From: Leptofilum sp041748655
GTDB lineage: Bacteria; Chloroflexota; Anaerolineae; Promineifilales; Promineifilaceae
Length of the DNA stretch: 64,000 nucleotides
NCBI GenBank assembly: GCA_041748655.1
Contig: JBGTCV010000144.1
Span: forward strand, 1-64,000
Direction of reading: 5' to 3'
Shown here: one piece after another, positions 17,881-26,157 of the stretch
How the letters are laid out: each line of letters opens with the position of its first letter
How positions within the stretch are numbered: the first letter of the stretch is position 1
Notes under the pieces: model-generated
The model's database searches: none
Told to the model about the DNA's origin: nothing
The model's input: only the letters and a program-made list of their open reading frames with translations
Translations under genes and position numbers: made by a program

Positions 17881-18653
17881 GCAAGCCACTTGACATCCAG
17901 GTGCGCCATCTCAGCCACAGCTACGCCGCCAACGGCACAACCACCCACGCCTTGCAGGGAATCAACCTGCACATTCAGCCGGGCGAATTTGTCAGCCTGG
18001 TGGGGGTGAGCGGCTGCGGCAAATCGACGCTGATGCGGCTGATTGCCGGGCTGCAAACGGCCAGCCAGGGCACGGTTTTGCTGGATGGGCAGCCGCCGGA
18101 CGCCGCCCGCGCCGCCAAGCAGATTGGCTGGATGGCCCAGCAGGCGGCGCTGCTGCCCTGGCGCACCGTGTTGGAAAACGTGCAGCTGGCCCAGAAAATC
18201 AACCCGCAGCCCGTCCATACTGATTTGCACAGCCCGCTCGATCTGCTCAAAATGGTCGGTCTGGCCGACTTTGCCCACGCCTACCCGCTCACCCTGTCTG
18301 GCGGAATGCAGCAGCGGGCGGCGCTGGCCCGGACGTTGGCCACGGGTGCGGCCGTCTGGCTGATGGATGAGCCGTTTGCCGCGCTTGATGAGCTGACGCG
18401 CGAGCTGTTGTCTGATGAGCTGCTGCGACTGTGGCAGCAGTTTCGCCCCACGGTGCTGTGGATTACCCACAATTTGCACGAAGCGATTCGCCTGTCTGAC
18501 CGGGTGGTGGTGCTGACGCCCCGCCCCGGCACCATCGCGGGCGAGCTGGCGGTGCCGCTGCCCCGTCCCCGCGACGACACCAGCGCGGCGTTTCAGGCAC
18601 TTTTGCGGCAGGCGCGGGCGCTGCTGCGCCGGGAGGTAGTTCATGGCCAGTGA
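17877..18653 (+). CDS. ABC transporter ATP-binding protein (SsuB/TauB/ThiZ-like)
   Basis: A 258-residue cytoplasmic ATPase of the nitrate/sulfonate/taurine/pyrimidine importer group. Walker A is GVSGCGKST, the Q-loop segment is WMAQQAALLPW, the signature is TLSGGMQQRAALARTL, Walker B is VWLMDEPFAALD, and the switch His is in ITHNLHEAI. It overlaps the regulator by 4 bases (ATGA) and the permease by 11. Together with the permease and the THI5-like binding protein it forms a complete importer. Substrate is not determinable from sequence. Confidence 0.92.
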   Translation: MSKPLDIQVRHLSHSYAANGTTTHALQGINLHIQPGEFVSLVGVSGCGKSTLMRLIAGLQTASQGTVLLDGQPPDAARAAKQIGWMAQQAALLPWRTVLENVQLAQKINPQPVHTDLHSPLDLLKMVGLADFAHAYPLTLSGGMQQRAALARTLATGAAVWLMDEPFAALDELTRELLSDELLRLWQQFRPTVLWITHNLHEAIRLSDRVVVLTPRPGTIAGELAVPLPRPRDDTSAAFQALLRQARALLRREVVHGQ

Positions 18654-19551
18654 CAAAATCACCCAAAATCGAAAGCAGGCAGAAAAAGCGGAACACAGAG
18701 TTGCACAGAGAAGCGCAGAGTTTCACAGAGAGAACCAAGAGAAACCTTTGCCGTTCACAAATTTTTTCTCCTCCTCTGCGTCCTCCGCGTTCTCTGCGGT
18801 GAAACTGTTTTTACAGAAGCGAGTCAATTTGTCTGGCGTGGGGCTGCTGGTGGGGGCGTTTTTGCTGTGGGAAACGGCCGTTCGCCTCAGCGACACCCCC
18901 GCTTATTTGTTTCCGGCGCCCACGGCCGTTTTCCGCTACCTGGCCAGCCATCTGGGCGATTTGCTGCGGGCGGGCGGCGTGACTTTGTTGGAGGCGGTGG
19001 GAGGATTGGTGTTGGGAACGGCCGTTGGCCTGGCCCTGGCCGTGCTCATCACCTTCTGGCAGCAGTTGGAGCAGGGGGTCATGTCCCTGGCGCTGCTAAT
19101 TAAATCGACGCCCATCATCGCCATTGCCCCGATTCTGACCATCTGGCTGGGCTTTGGCCCCGCACCCAAGGTGATCGTAACAGCGCTGCTCACCTTTTTC
19201 CCGGTGCTGATCAACGCGCTCACCGGCTTTCGCTCGGTGGATGGGGCGCTGCTGGATTGGCTGCGCTCGCTCAACGCCACGCCGCAGGAGATTTTTTTGC
19301 AGGCACGCTGGCCAGGGGCACGGCCGTATCTGTTTGCGGCGCTGCGGGTGGTGGGGCCGCTGGCGCTCATCGGCGCGGTGGTGGCGGAATGGATGGGCGC
19401 GTCCAGCGGCCTGGGCCGGGCGATGTGGCTGGCGTACACCAATCTGAACATGCCTGCCCTGTTTGCTGCCGTTTTTGTGCTGACGGGGTTGAGTACGGCC
19501 GTTTACCAAACCATCGTCTGGCTGGAAAAACGGCTCCTGTTTTGGGAATAA
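18643..19551 (+). CDS. ABC transporter permease (SsuC/TauC/ThiX-like)
   Basis: A BPD_transp_1 family permease with about six membrane segments. The EAA-type loop is visible as LRSLNATPQEIFLQARWPGARPYLFAALRV. The first ~55 residues (from ATG 18643) are hydrophilic and translate a non-coding-type repeat (18690-18803), so the functional start may lie downstream, for example GTG at about 18800. The protein proper begins near VNLSGVGLLVGAFLLWETAV. It is coupled to the ATPase gene by an 11-base overlap. Confidence 0.88.
   Translation: MASDKITQNRKQAEKAEHRVAQRSAEFHRENQEKPLPFTNFFSSSASSAFSAVKLFLQKRVNLSGVGLLVGAFLLWETAVRLSDTPAYLFPAPTAVFRYLASHLGDLLRAGGVTLLEAVGGLVLGTAVGLALAVLITFWQQLEQGVMSLALLIKSTPIIAIAPILTIWLGFGPAPKVIVTALLTFFPVLINALTGFRSVDGALLDWLRSLNATPQEIFLQARWPGARPYLFAALRVVGPLALIGAVVAEWMGASSGLGRAMWLAYTNLNMPALFAAVFVLTGLSTAVYQTIVWLEKRLLFWE
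18690..18803. repeat. CACAGAG/CTCTGCG inverted repeat inside the permease 5' coding region
   Basis: Words GAACACAGAGTTGCACAGAG and AAGCGCAGAG face CCTCTGCGTCCTCCGCG and TTCTCTGCGGTG. It is the same family as the intergenic hairpin at 22882. Here it is open in the permease frame and would be translated. Confidence 0.75.
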
Positions 19552-19559
19552 ATGACTTA

Positions 19560-19672
19560 ATCTCGTTCCCACGCTCTGCGTGGGTATGCGTTTTGCAGCG
19601 CTCCGCGCTGCCTACGGGACGCCGGAGCGTCCCCACCTTCATTCCACGCAGAGCGTGGAACGAGAAAACGAA
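19560..19672. repeat. REP-like repeat (CTCGTTCCCACGCTCTGCGTGGG)
   Basis: CCCACGCTCTGCGTGGG, GCAGCGCTCCGCGCTGC, GGGACGCCGGAGCGTCCC and CCACGCAGAGCGTGG are consecutive palindromes, with TCTCGTTCC at the left end and GGAACGAGA at the right, between permease and binding protein. It is related to 16625-16700. Confidence 0.75.
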
Positions 19673-19685
19673 AGGAGAAGAAACG

Positions 19686-20657
19686 TTGTCTCGAATACAA
19701 AACTTTAGCTTGCTGTTCATATTTTTTCTAATTACCGCGTGCCAGCCTGAACAGCCACAAACGCTGCGCGAAATGACCTTTATGGCGGGGTTCCGACCCC
19801 AGGCCAACCTGCCATTTGTCGGCGCTTACGTCGCCCAAGAAAAAGGCTTCTTCACTGAGGAAGGGCTGGCTGTCACCATCCAGCATTCGGCAGGGGGCGG
19901 GGAACATCTCCAGCTTTTGGCGGCTGGTGAAGTGCAGGTGACGACGCAGGATGCGGCCGTTTTGCTGCAGCGCCGCGCCGATCCTGGCTTGCCCCTGGTC
20001 TCCATCGGGCTGATTGGCCAGCGCGGGCAGCAGGCGTTTGTGGCGTTGGCCAACAGCGGCTTCAGCACTCCCACAGATTGGGCCGGGCATATTGTTGGCT
20101 TCAAAGGCACCCCGCCGCCCGATCTATTTGCCATTTTGGCCGCCGCTGGCCTGTCTGAAGCCGACATTGAACTGGTCAACGTCGGCTTCGACCCGCGCAC
20201 GCTGACGGAAGGGCTGGTAGATGTCTACCCCGTCTTCAAATCAAACGAGCCGAATCTGATTCGCAGCTGGGGCTTTGAACTGGTGCAGTGGGAGGCGGCC
20301 GATTTTGGCGTGCCGACACTGGGGCTGGCCTACGTGGCCACCGATGCGCTGATCGAATCGGACCCGGAACTGCTGCAAAGCTTCATGAACGCCGTGTTGC
20401 GCGGCCTGACCTATGCCCAAGACAACCCCGAGGAGGCAGTGGAAATTGTACTGAAATATACCGGCGAAGATGCCGATGCCGACCATATGCGCTTCATGCT
20501 GACAAGCGAGCTGGCTGACGCCATCTCCCCCCACGGCTTTGGCTGGCAAACGGAGGCGCAGTGGCAGGCGTTGGCCAACATGCTGCAAACTTACAACTCG
20601 CTGCCGGGGGATGTGGATGTAACGGCCGTTTTTACCACGCAATTTTTGGGGAGGTAA
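19686..20657 (+). CDS. ABC transporter substrate-binding lipoprotein (NMT1/THI5-like)
   Basis: A 323-residue lipoprotein: hydrophobic signal LLFIFFLITAC with lipobox Cys, then an NMT1/THI5-like fold (FVGAYVAQEKGFFTEEGLAVTIQHSAGGGEHLQLLAAGEVQV). The start is TTG 19686, with AGGAG 8 bases upstream. Such proteins bind thiamine precursors, riboflavin, sulfonates or similar small molecules outside the membrane. No TPP or FMN riboswitch is visible upstream. It completes the importer of the two preceding genes, although a REP-like repeat separates it from the permease. Confidence 0.9.
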   Translation: MSRIQNFSLLFIFFLITACQPEQPQTLREMTFMAGFRPQANLPFVGAYVAQEKGFFTEEGLAVTIQHSAGGGEHLQLLAAGEVQVTTQDAAVLLQRRADPGLPLVSIGLIGQRGQQAFVALANSGFSTPTDWAGHIVGFKGTPPPDLFAILAAAGLSEADIELVNVGFDPRTLTEGLVDVYPVFKSNEPNLIRSWGFELVQWEAADFGVPTLGLAYVATDALIESDPELLQSFMNAVLRGLTYAQDNPEEAVEIVLKYTGEDADADHMRFMLTSELADAISPHGFGWQTEAQWQALANMLQTYNSLPGDVDVTAVFTTQFLGR

Positions 20658-20723
20658 TTGGGTAACTGGGTAATTGAGTAATTTTTTCTTGTCAATTGCC
20701 CAATTACTCAATTACCCAATTAC
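20653..20723. repeat. GTAATTGGGTAA inverted repeat, possible terminator
   Basis: GTAATTGGGTAACTGGGTAA and TTGAGTAATT (20653-20682) face AATTGCCCAATTACTCAATT and ACCCAATTAC (20694-20723). This gives a stem of nearly 30 bp followed by CTTTTT, directly before cofC. Confidence 0.78.
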
Positions 20724-20730
20724 TCTTTTT

Positions 20731-21414
20731 ATGAACCTCTGGACCATCCTCCCCGTCAAGTCGCTTCAGCGAACAAAATCTCGTTTGAGTGGCGTTTTAT
20801 CGCCGGGTGAGCGGGCTGAATTGACGCTGCACTTGCTGAAACAAACGCTGGCTTTGCTGCCGTTGGTGCCGCTGTTGGGGGAAACGGCCGTTGTCACCCA
20901 AGACCCCATCGTGGCAAAAATGGCTGCACACTTTGGCTGCCGCAGTCTGCCCGAGCCGCCGGGGAGTGGTTTGAACGGCGCAGTAACGGCTGGCGTGGCC
21001 CTGGCGGCGCAAAATGGGGCGACACACTGCCTTATTTTGCCGTCCGATTTGCCATTTTTGAGCGCCGTGGAGCTGGGTGAGCTGGTGAGGTGGGCAACGG
21101 CCGTTCCGCACCCCACCCTCTTTTTATGCGGCGATGCGCCCCAACAGGGCACCAATGCGTTGATTGTGCCGACGGGGCTGGGGTTTCGGTTTGGATACGG
21201 CCGTTTCAGCTTCCAGCGTCATCAACAAGAAGCCGCCCGGCTGGGAATGGCCTGCCAGATTGTTTCGCTGCCCGGCTTCCAGTTTGATCTGGATACGGAA
21301 CAAGATTACGCTCTCTACACGAAGCATCACGGCTGCATCCCCGCCAGAAAAGTTGAATTCTGCCCGTTTTCAGATACCTTTGACAGGTGCGACACACCAT
21401 CAACCTTGTGTTGA
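20731..21414 (+). CDS. cofC: 2-phospho-L-lactate guanylyltransferase (coenzyme F420 biosynthesis)
   Basis: A 227-residue nucleotidyltransferase of the CofC/FbiD family, which activates phospholactate or phosphoenolpyruvate for F420 synthesis. The N-terminal signature WTILPVKSLQRTKSRLSGVL is clear. So are the metal-site segment LILPSDLPFL and the C-terminal FQFDLDTEQDY (family Asp-rich end). The C-terminus carries about 25 extra residues. No Shine-Dalgarno is evident: ATG 20731 directly follows the preceding hairpin and its T-run. The gene lies in the same direction as the importer; cotranscription is uncertain. Confidence 0.88.
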   Translation: MNLWTILPVKSLQRTKSRLSGVLSPGERAELTLHLLKQTLALLPLVPLLGETAVVTQDPIVAKMAAHFGCRSLPEPPGSGLNGAVTAGVALAAQNGATHCLILPSDLPFLSAVELGELVRWATAVPHPTLFLCGDAPQQGTNALIVPTGLGFRFGYGRFSFQRHQQEAARLGMACQIVSLPGFQFDLDTEQDYALYTKHHGCIPARKVEFCPFSDTFDRCDTPSTLC

Positions 21415-21470
21415 CATCATTTTCGCGCGAAGCAAGCGCGGCGACATGACAAAGAAAAGGATATTGAGCC

Positions 21471-21698
21471 ATGAACTGTTCCGTATGCAAAGGCAATATG
21501 GTGCAAGAAGCAACCAACTACAAAACAGAAATCAACGGCGAAGAAGTGATCATTGAAGATGTGCCCATCTGGGTATGTGAACAGTGTGACGCCTCGTTTT
21601 TGGACGATGACGTGATTGAAGCGATTGAGGATATGCTGGCCAGCCTGGAAGGTGGTCTGGGAGCCGAAGAACCGCCGGAAGAGATTGAGCTGGATTAA
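21471..21698 (+). CDS. YgiT-type zinc finger protein (MqsA N-terminal-like)
   Basis: A 75-residue protein with two CxxC knuckles (NCSVCKGNM and WVCEQCDASF) separated by a beta-rich segment, as in the zinc-binding half of MqsA/YgiT antitoxins. The acidic C-terminus (EEPPEEIELD) has no helix-turn-helix, so it is the short stand-alone form. An AAAGGAT stretch lies upstream of the ATG. No MqsR-like toxin gene is adjacent. A toxin-antitoxin role is therefore unproven. Confidence 0.82.
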   Translation: MNCSVCKGNMVQEATNYKTEINGEEVIIEDVPIWVCEQCDASFLDDDVIEAIEDMLASLEGGLGAEEPPEEIELD

Positions 21699-21779
21699 TT
21701 TTTCGCGTCAACCAATAGCAAGCTAACCTGGTTTCTACCGGTATCTTCATCCAAAATTTAAGTATTGTTTGGTACACTG

Positions 21780-21823
21780 GGTCGGTTTTGGGCGTAAATT
21801 GCCTGAAACCGACTCTTTTTTGA
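21780..21823 (+). terminator. Rho-independent terminator after the YgiT-type gene
   Basis: GTCGGTTT pairs with AAACCGAC across an 17-nt loop and is followed by TCTTTTTTG, about 80 bases after the YgiT-type stop codon. Confidence 0.78.
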
Positions 21824-21852
21824 ATGTCACAAAAAGGTATTGGTAGGGGTGT

Positions 21853-22845
21853 ATGAATCGATTATCGAGAAGCCGTTTGTTTGTTCTTTTGCTGGGTTTA
21901 CTTGTTTTGTGGGGGTCGGGAACGGCCGTTTTCGCCCAAACCATCGTCGAGTCACTGCGAGAAAATAACCTGCTGCAAAACCCGTGGTTCCGCGAAGGGA
22001 ACCGCCCCAGCCTGGCGGGCTGGACCGACCAGGCGGGCAGCAATGTCATCTGGTCTACCAGCCAGAAACAAGACAACCCAACGTCGGATCAGGTGTTGGG
22101 CACTTCGGCCCGACTGGCATTTGGCTCTGGGCAGGGCGGCGGCACCGGGCAGGCCGGGGTAGATGCCTCGCTCTACCAGGTTGTGGCAGCCGACCCGGCA
22201 CACACCCATTTGCAGTTCAAAACGCATTGGGTCACCATGTGGATAGACCGGGCAGCCGTAACGATTTATGGCGGAAACAGCGCGGATGGGCCGTGGACGG
22301 CCGTTTGGACACCCCTCGATATCAGCCAGGCCACTTCATCCGGTGGCCACTGGACCCAAACGGAGCTGCTGGACACCACCATCGCCGAAGGGTTCCCATT
22401 CTACAAGGTGGAGCTGTTTGGTCGCTACCCAGATGGGCGGCAGCAGGGTGTGAAACACACGGGCGTCTACTTTGCGGTAGACGGCAACGCGGGAACAGTG
22501 TCAGAGGTGGCGGCCCCAGAGCCAACCGCTGCTGCCCCGGCTGCCCCGGCGGATGAGCCAGAACCAACCAGACGACCTGTGCGGGAAACGGCCGTGCCCA
22601 TCCCCACCAGCACTGCCACCAGCCAACCTGAAGAGAGCGAACAAACGGCCGCTATCGTCAACACCCCTGCCCCAGACTCCAGCCAACCACCAGCCAGACC
22701 TACCCGCGCCGAACCACGTCAGGAGCCAGCTGCCAGCCCAATCGATGACAACGGCATCAGCGCTACCTATCTGGTTATTATCGGGATTCTCTTGTTGTTG
22801 GTAATCTTTTTGGGAATTGGCTGGGCGCGGTCTATCCGTCGCTAA
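21853..22845 (+). CDS. Secreted protein anchored by a C-terminal membrane helix, unknown function
   Basis: A 330-residue protein of unknown function. It has an N-terminal signal peptide (RLFVLLLGLLVLWGSGTAVFAQ, cleavage probably after AQ) and a ~180-residue extracellular beta-rich domain (NPWFREGNRPSLAGWTDQAGSNV). That domain resembles carbohydrate-binding-type jelly-roll modules only in general pattern. A Pro/Ala/Thr/Glu-rich linker (~220-300) follows, then one membrane segment (TYLVIIGILLLLVIFLGIGWA) with a short basic tail. It is likely displayed on the outer face of the membrane. It stands between two terminator-like hairpins. Confidence 0.7.
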   Translation: MNRLSRSRLFVLLLGLLVLWGSGTAVFAQTIVESLRENNLLQNPWFREGNRPSLAGWTDQAGSNVIWSTSQKQDNPTSDQVLGTSARLAFGSGQGGGTGQAGVDASLYQVVAADPAHTHLQFKTHWVTMWIDRAAVTIYGGNSADGPWTAVWTPLDISQATSSGGHWTQTELLDTTIAEGFPFYKVELFGRYPDGRQQGVKHTGVYFAVDGNAGTVSEVAAPEPTAAAPAAPADEPEPTRRPVRETAVPIPTSTATSQPEESEQTAAIVNTPAPDSSQPPARPTRAEPRQEPAASPIDDNGISATYLVIIGILLLLVIFLGIGWARSIRR

Positions 22846-22881
22846 AAATCTTGCCCTCCCGGAGGATTCACCTAGACATTT

Positions 22882-22948
22882 TTTACCGCAGAGAGCGCAG
22901 AGGACGCGGAGATTTCCCCATTATTTTTCTCCGCGTTTTCTGCGGTTA
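22882..22948. terminator. Convergent-gene hairpin of the CGCAGAG family
   Basis: TTACCGCAGAGAGCGCAGAG and GACGCGGAGA face TCTCCGCGTTTTCTGCGGTT. It is placed between two converging genes, so it probably ends transcription from both sides. Confidence 0.68.
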
Positions 22949-23043
22949 GATAAGTTTTGTCAGTCAATCAGGGTGCAACGCACTTTTTCCAGAGTGCAAC
23001 AACGATGTCGTTTGTAAGCGCGTCGCACCTCAGCGCTGAACGC

Positions 23044-24363
23044 TTACTCATCGTCGGCGTCAGACAACCCTCGTGACGATTTTTTCTTGCCGCCGGATCG
23101 GGGTAAGAGGCCGCCATTATCGCCATAGCCACCCGATTGGCGCATCGTTTCAGGTAAAATTTGGGCCATCAGCAGCGTCGCCAGGGCTGAATTTTGCTCA
23201 CCGCTGCCGCTCTGGTTCACAATTAGCGGACGGGGCGCACTCAGCAGCAGCTCTTCGGCCACGTCCAGCCGCTTCAAAGCCAGCTCGTATTGCAGCACTG
23301 CCTGGTTGTCCTTGTACGACTGCCCCAAACGATGCAGCGCTCGCGCTTCATTCTCAGCCGATTTCAGCTCGGCGCGGCCTTCAACTTCGATTCCGAGCCG
23401 AATTTTTTCCGCTTCGGCTTCCCGCTCCTGCAGCATCTGCGCCACGCTTTCCCGCGCCTTGTTGATCGCTTCCTGCACGGCAATTTGCTTTTCGTCCCGC
23501 TCTTTCTTGGCCCGCTCGATTTCCAGCAAAAGGGTATCCTGACGCCGCTTGCGCACCAACTCCCACTCTTTCTCGTAGGCCACCAGTTCTTTGGCCACCC
23601 GCTCACGGGTGGAAAGATTTTGCTGGTACTGGTTGGGCAGCTGCACATCGGGGATGTTGGCCCCGGTAATTTTGACCCCGTAGCGGCTCATCTGCCGGTT
23701 GAGCTGCTCGCGCATATCGTCTACATTGCTGCCGCGCAGATCGTAGGCGTTGGCCGTTTCTACCCGGCGGCTGCGGTTGCGAATGGCGTCCTGCACAGCG
23801 CTGCTGAGCACCATGTCGTAATTGCTGGCTCCAATGTGGCGCACAAACAACACCGGATCGATGATGCGAAACTTGAGGAAAAACTCAATCGACTTGAGCG
23901 GTACATTTTCCTGCGTCGGGCAGGCCAAGACGGGCGCCGTGTAAGGAATCTCGGTAGAGGTATCAACGATATAATCCACTTTTTCCCAGGGCCACCAGAG
24001 CAGCCGACGACCAGGCTTGAGCGTCTCTTCAATTTTTCCCCAGCGAGAAAGGATACCTGTCGTGCCGTGCTCAATCTCCACAATGGCGCTGCGCCACCAG
24101 GCAAACGCACCAATCAGGCTGAACACGAGAACGCTGACAATGGCCAGACTGACCCCGGCACTGCTCAGGCCAAACAGCAGCAAATTGGTAATGAGTGAAT
24201 AAAACGCCAGGGCAAACCAGATGAGCCAGCCCATCTTGCGCCGATCTTTGGGGATAACAACGGGAACCAGAGAACCGCCATCACCAGAGCGGAGCAGTCG
24301 CTGAATATTGTCCCAGGTTCCTACAACTTCTTTAATTCGTGAGAAACTTCCAGTAACAGCCAT
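23044..24363 (-). CDS. SPFH/Band 7 domain membrane protein (second of a pair)
   Basis: A 439-residue flotillin/stomatin-like protein. Two hydrophobic hairpin segments (~45-90: MGWLIWFALAFYSLITNLLLFGL and VSLAIVSVLVFSLIGAFAWW) precede the SPFH domain (GTTGILSRWGKIEETLKPGRR onward). A long charged coiled coil follows (ERAKKERDEKQIAVQEAINKARES), then a Gly/Ser/Lys-rich tail. The start codon overlaps the stop of the preceding paralogue (TAATG). Such proteins build membrane microdomain scaffolds; a specific role here is not known. Confidence 0.85.
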   Translation of the reverse strand: MAVTGSFSRIKEVVGTWDNIQRLLRSGDGGSLVPVVIPKDRRKMGWLIWFALAFYSLITNLLLFGLSSAGVSLAIVSVLVFSLIGAFAWWRSAIVEIEHGTTGILSRWGKIEETLKPGRRLLWWPWEKVDYIVDTSTEIPYTAPVLACPTQENVPLKSIEFFLKFRIIDPVLFVRHIGASNYDMVLSSAVQDAIRNRSRRVETANAYDLRGSNVDDMREQLNRQMSRYGVKITGANIPDVQLPNQYQQNLSTRERVAKELVAYEKEWELVRKRRQDTLLLEIERAKKERDEKQIAVQEAINKARESVAQMLQEREAEAEKIRLGIEVEGRAELKSAENEARALHRLGQSYKDNQAVLQYELALKRLDVAEELLLSAPRPLIVNQSGSGEQNSALATLLMAQILPETMRQSGGYGDNGGLLPRSGGKKKSSRGLSDADDE

Positions 24364-25952
24364 TAGCTTCCTCCTTGGTCGGCCTTTTTGGCGTCGGCAA
24401 TGGCGGCGGGGGGCATAATCTCGGCTGCTTCCGCCATTGTTGGGTCAATTTCGGTCATCGACAGCATTTCATCATCCTCATCAACCAGGCTGTTGAGCTG
24501 CACCGTGCGCTCCTTGATCCGCGCCATAATATCTTTGGAGCGGGCGCGAATGGCGCGAATATCTTCCTTGGTGTAGAGCGGTTTATCTTCGATGCCCATC
24601 ATCTGGCGAGCAATTGCCATAAAGTCGATGCCGTTGTCTTCAGCGGGGCCGAGATTGACAATTTGGGGGAGTTTGTTGGCAACGGCCGTAATCTTCTCCA
24701 ACACCTCTCGTTTATACCGATACTCCAAAATTTCCGGGTAGTAGGCGCTGTTCACCGTGCGAATATCCAGTGCCTGCGCTTCCAGCAGCGCCGCGTTGGC
24801 CTGCGCTTCGCTGCGAGCTTCCGCCAGCAGCTGCCGCGCATAGGCATTGGCCTGGTTAATCGCCTTCTCGTGCGCCGTGTTGATCTGTGCCTGTGAGGTG
24901 GCAATATCGGCCCGGATTTCAGAAAAAGTCTGGCGCAAGGAGGCCAGCTCCTTGTTCAGATCGCCCTCATCCTGGCTTTTGCGCAGCTCCAGCTCGTACT
25001 GGTAGGTGTACGCTTCTTTAGCCACCTTCACCACCTCGGCAGCGGCCAGGTCCATGCGATACTCCTGGCTGGACGGCTCGGCATGAGTAATGTTGGCATT
25101 GACAAAGCGCACCGCAGGCAAAAATTGCCGATTGAGCGTCGTCAGCAATCCCTGGGTGCTCTCACCAATCAGATCATAGATTTCTTCCGCTTTTTGCTCA
25201 TAGATCAGCGCCCGAGTGACTTCGCTGATGGCGTTGTCCAGTTTTTCTGAAAAGCCATTAACGCCACCGAGAGTGAAAATGAACTCTACCGGGTCTTCAA
25301 TGCGAAATTGCAGGAACAAATCGACCGAAGCGTTGACCCGGCTAGAGGTTGGCGCTTCGCGAATGGGGGCGTTGTACGGATACTCTTTGGTGGTGTTGAC
25401 AAGGTAGCTCACCTTGCGCCGGGGATGGAAGCCGAGGAATTTACGGCCAGGGCCGACGGTTTCCTCCAACTTGCCAAACTTGGTGATGAGCGCCTGACTG
25501 CCGTCTGGCACCATAACAAGGCGGGCGCGGGCCACACTGAGCACGGCAAAAGCCAGCGCCAGCAAAAAGTAATGGGGACCAAAGAAGGCGGTGGCGATGC
25601 CGGAGCCAAACAGGCTGTCGAATACGCCGCTGAACAGCTGCCCGACCAGGCCGAAAAAGATAACAAGCGCCGGAAAGGTAAGGGCAAAGAAATAAGAGCC
25701 AGAGCGCTTGGGAATGACGACCGGGGAGATGATGTTGGTCACCTCTGCCCGCGCCTCTTGCTTGGTAAAGCTGTGATTAAGCACCTCGGCCGCTTCTTCC
25801 AGGGTGGTGGCCATCTGCGAGATTTTGGTCACCGCAGATTCCCCACCCTGGCGGGCAGAGATGAAGTCCCTGGCATCAATTTGGAACTGCTCAAACTCAT
25901 CGGATTGAACAAATTCAGCCACGCCACGGACAATATTTTGCACATTGGCCAT
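24363..25952 (-). CDS. SPFH/Band 7 domain membrane protein (first of a pair)
   Basis: A 529-residue paralogue of the next gene. The cytoplasmic N-terminal helical region (~1-85) is followed by two membrane segments (YFFALTFPALVIFFGLVGQLF; ATAFFGPHYFLLALAFAVL), then the SPFH domain (GSQALITKFGKLEETVGPGRK) and a coiled coil rich in Ala/Glu/Gln (~330-420). An acidic C-terminal tail completes it. The Shine-Dalgarno GGAGAA precedes ATG. Two different SPFH proteins made from one message suggest a hetero-oligomeric ring, by analogy with prohibitin or HflK/HflC pairs. Two small hairpins lie in the leader. Confidence 0.87.
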   Translation of the reverse strand: MANVQNIVRGVAEFVQSDEFEQFQIDARDFISARQGGESAVTKISQMATTLEEAAEVLNHSFTKQEARAEVTNIISPVVIPKRSGSYFFALTFPALVIFFGLVGQLFSGVFDSLFGSGIATAFFGPHYFLLALAFAVLSVARARLVMVPDGSQALITKFGKLEETVGPGRKFLGFHPRRKVSYLVNTTKEYPYNAPIREAPTSSRVNASVDLFLQFRIEDPVEFIFTLGGVNGFSEKLDNAISEVTRALIYEQKAEEIYDLIGESTQGLLTTLNRQFLPAVRFVNANITHAEPSSQEYRMDLAAAEVVKVAKEAYTYQYELELRKSQDEGDLNKELASLRQTFSEIRADIATSQAQINTAHEKAINQANAYARQLLAEARSEAQANAALLEAQALDIRTVNSAYYPEILEYRYKREVLEKITAVANKLPQIVNLGPAEDNGIDFMAIARQMMGIEDKPLYTKEDIRAIRARSKDIMARIKERTVQLNSLVDEDDEMLSMTEIDPTMAEAAEIMPPAAIADAKKADQGGS

Positions 25953-26004
25953 TGTTATTCTCCTTTTTCCGGCAATGTGTGCCGGAACCCAATAAAATTG
26001 ACCA

Positions 26005-26039
26005 CAAAGAGCGACAAACTATATGTTTAGCGCTCTTTG
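26005..26039. promoter_or_regulatory. Perfect inverted repeat in the leader of the SPFH pair
   Basis: CAAAGAGCG (26005-26013) pairs with CGCTCTTTG (26031-26039), and inside it AAAC pairs with GTTT, giving a 13-bp interrupted stem. A second perfect 8-bp hairpin (TTCCGGCA/TGCCGGAA) lies at about 25966-25986, just upstream of the start codon. This could be an operator or a leader structure. Confidence 0.45.
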
Positions 26040-26157
26040 GTTTCAATTTACGATAGCGGAGAATGGGTCGTTTGGTCAATACCAGGCGGGCTGGTTGGCT
26101 GATGTACATTATATTATACGCTGATTCAGGGGGTAAGTTGCGGGCAGTGGGGAAAGA

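Noticed and set aside
21471..21698. YgiT-type gene as half of an MqsRA toxin-antitoxin pair
   Set aside because: No toxin-like ORF precedes or follows it, and the DNA-binding half of MqsA is missing.
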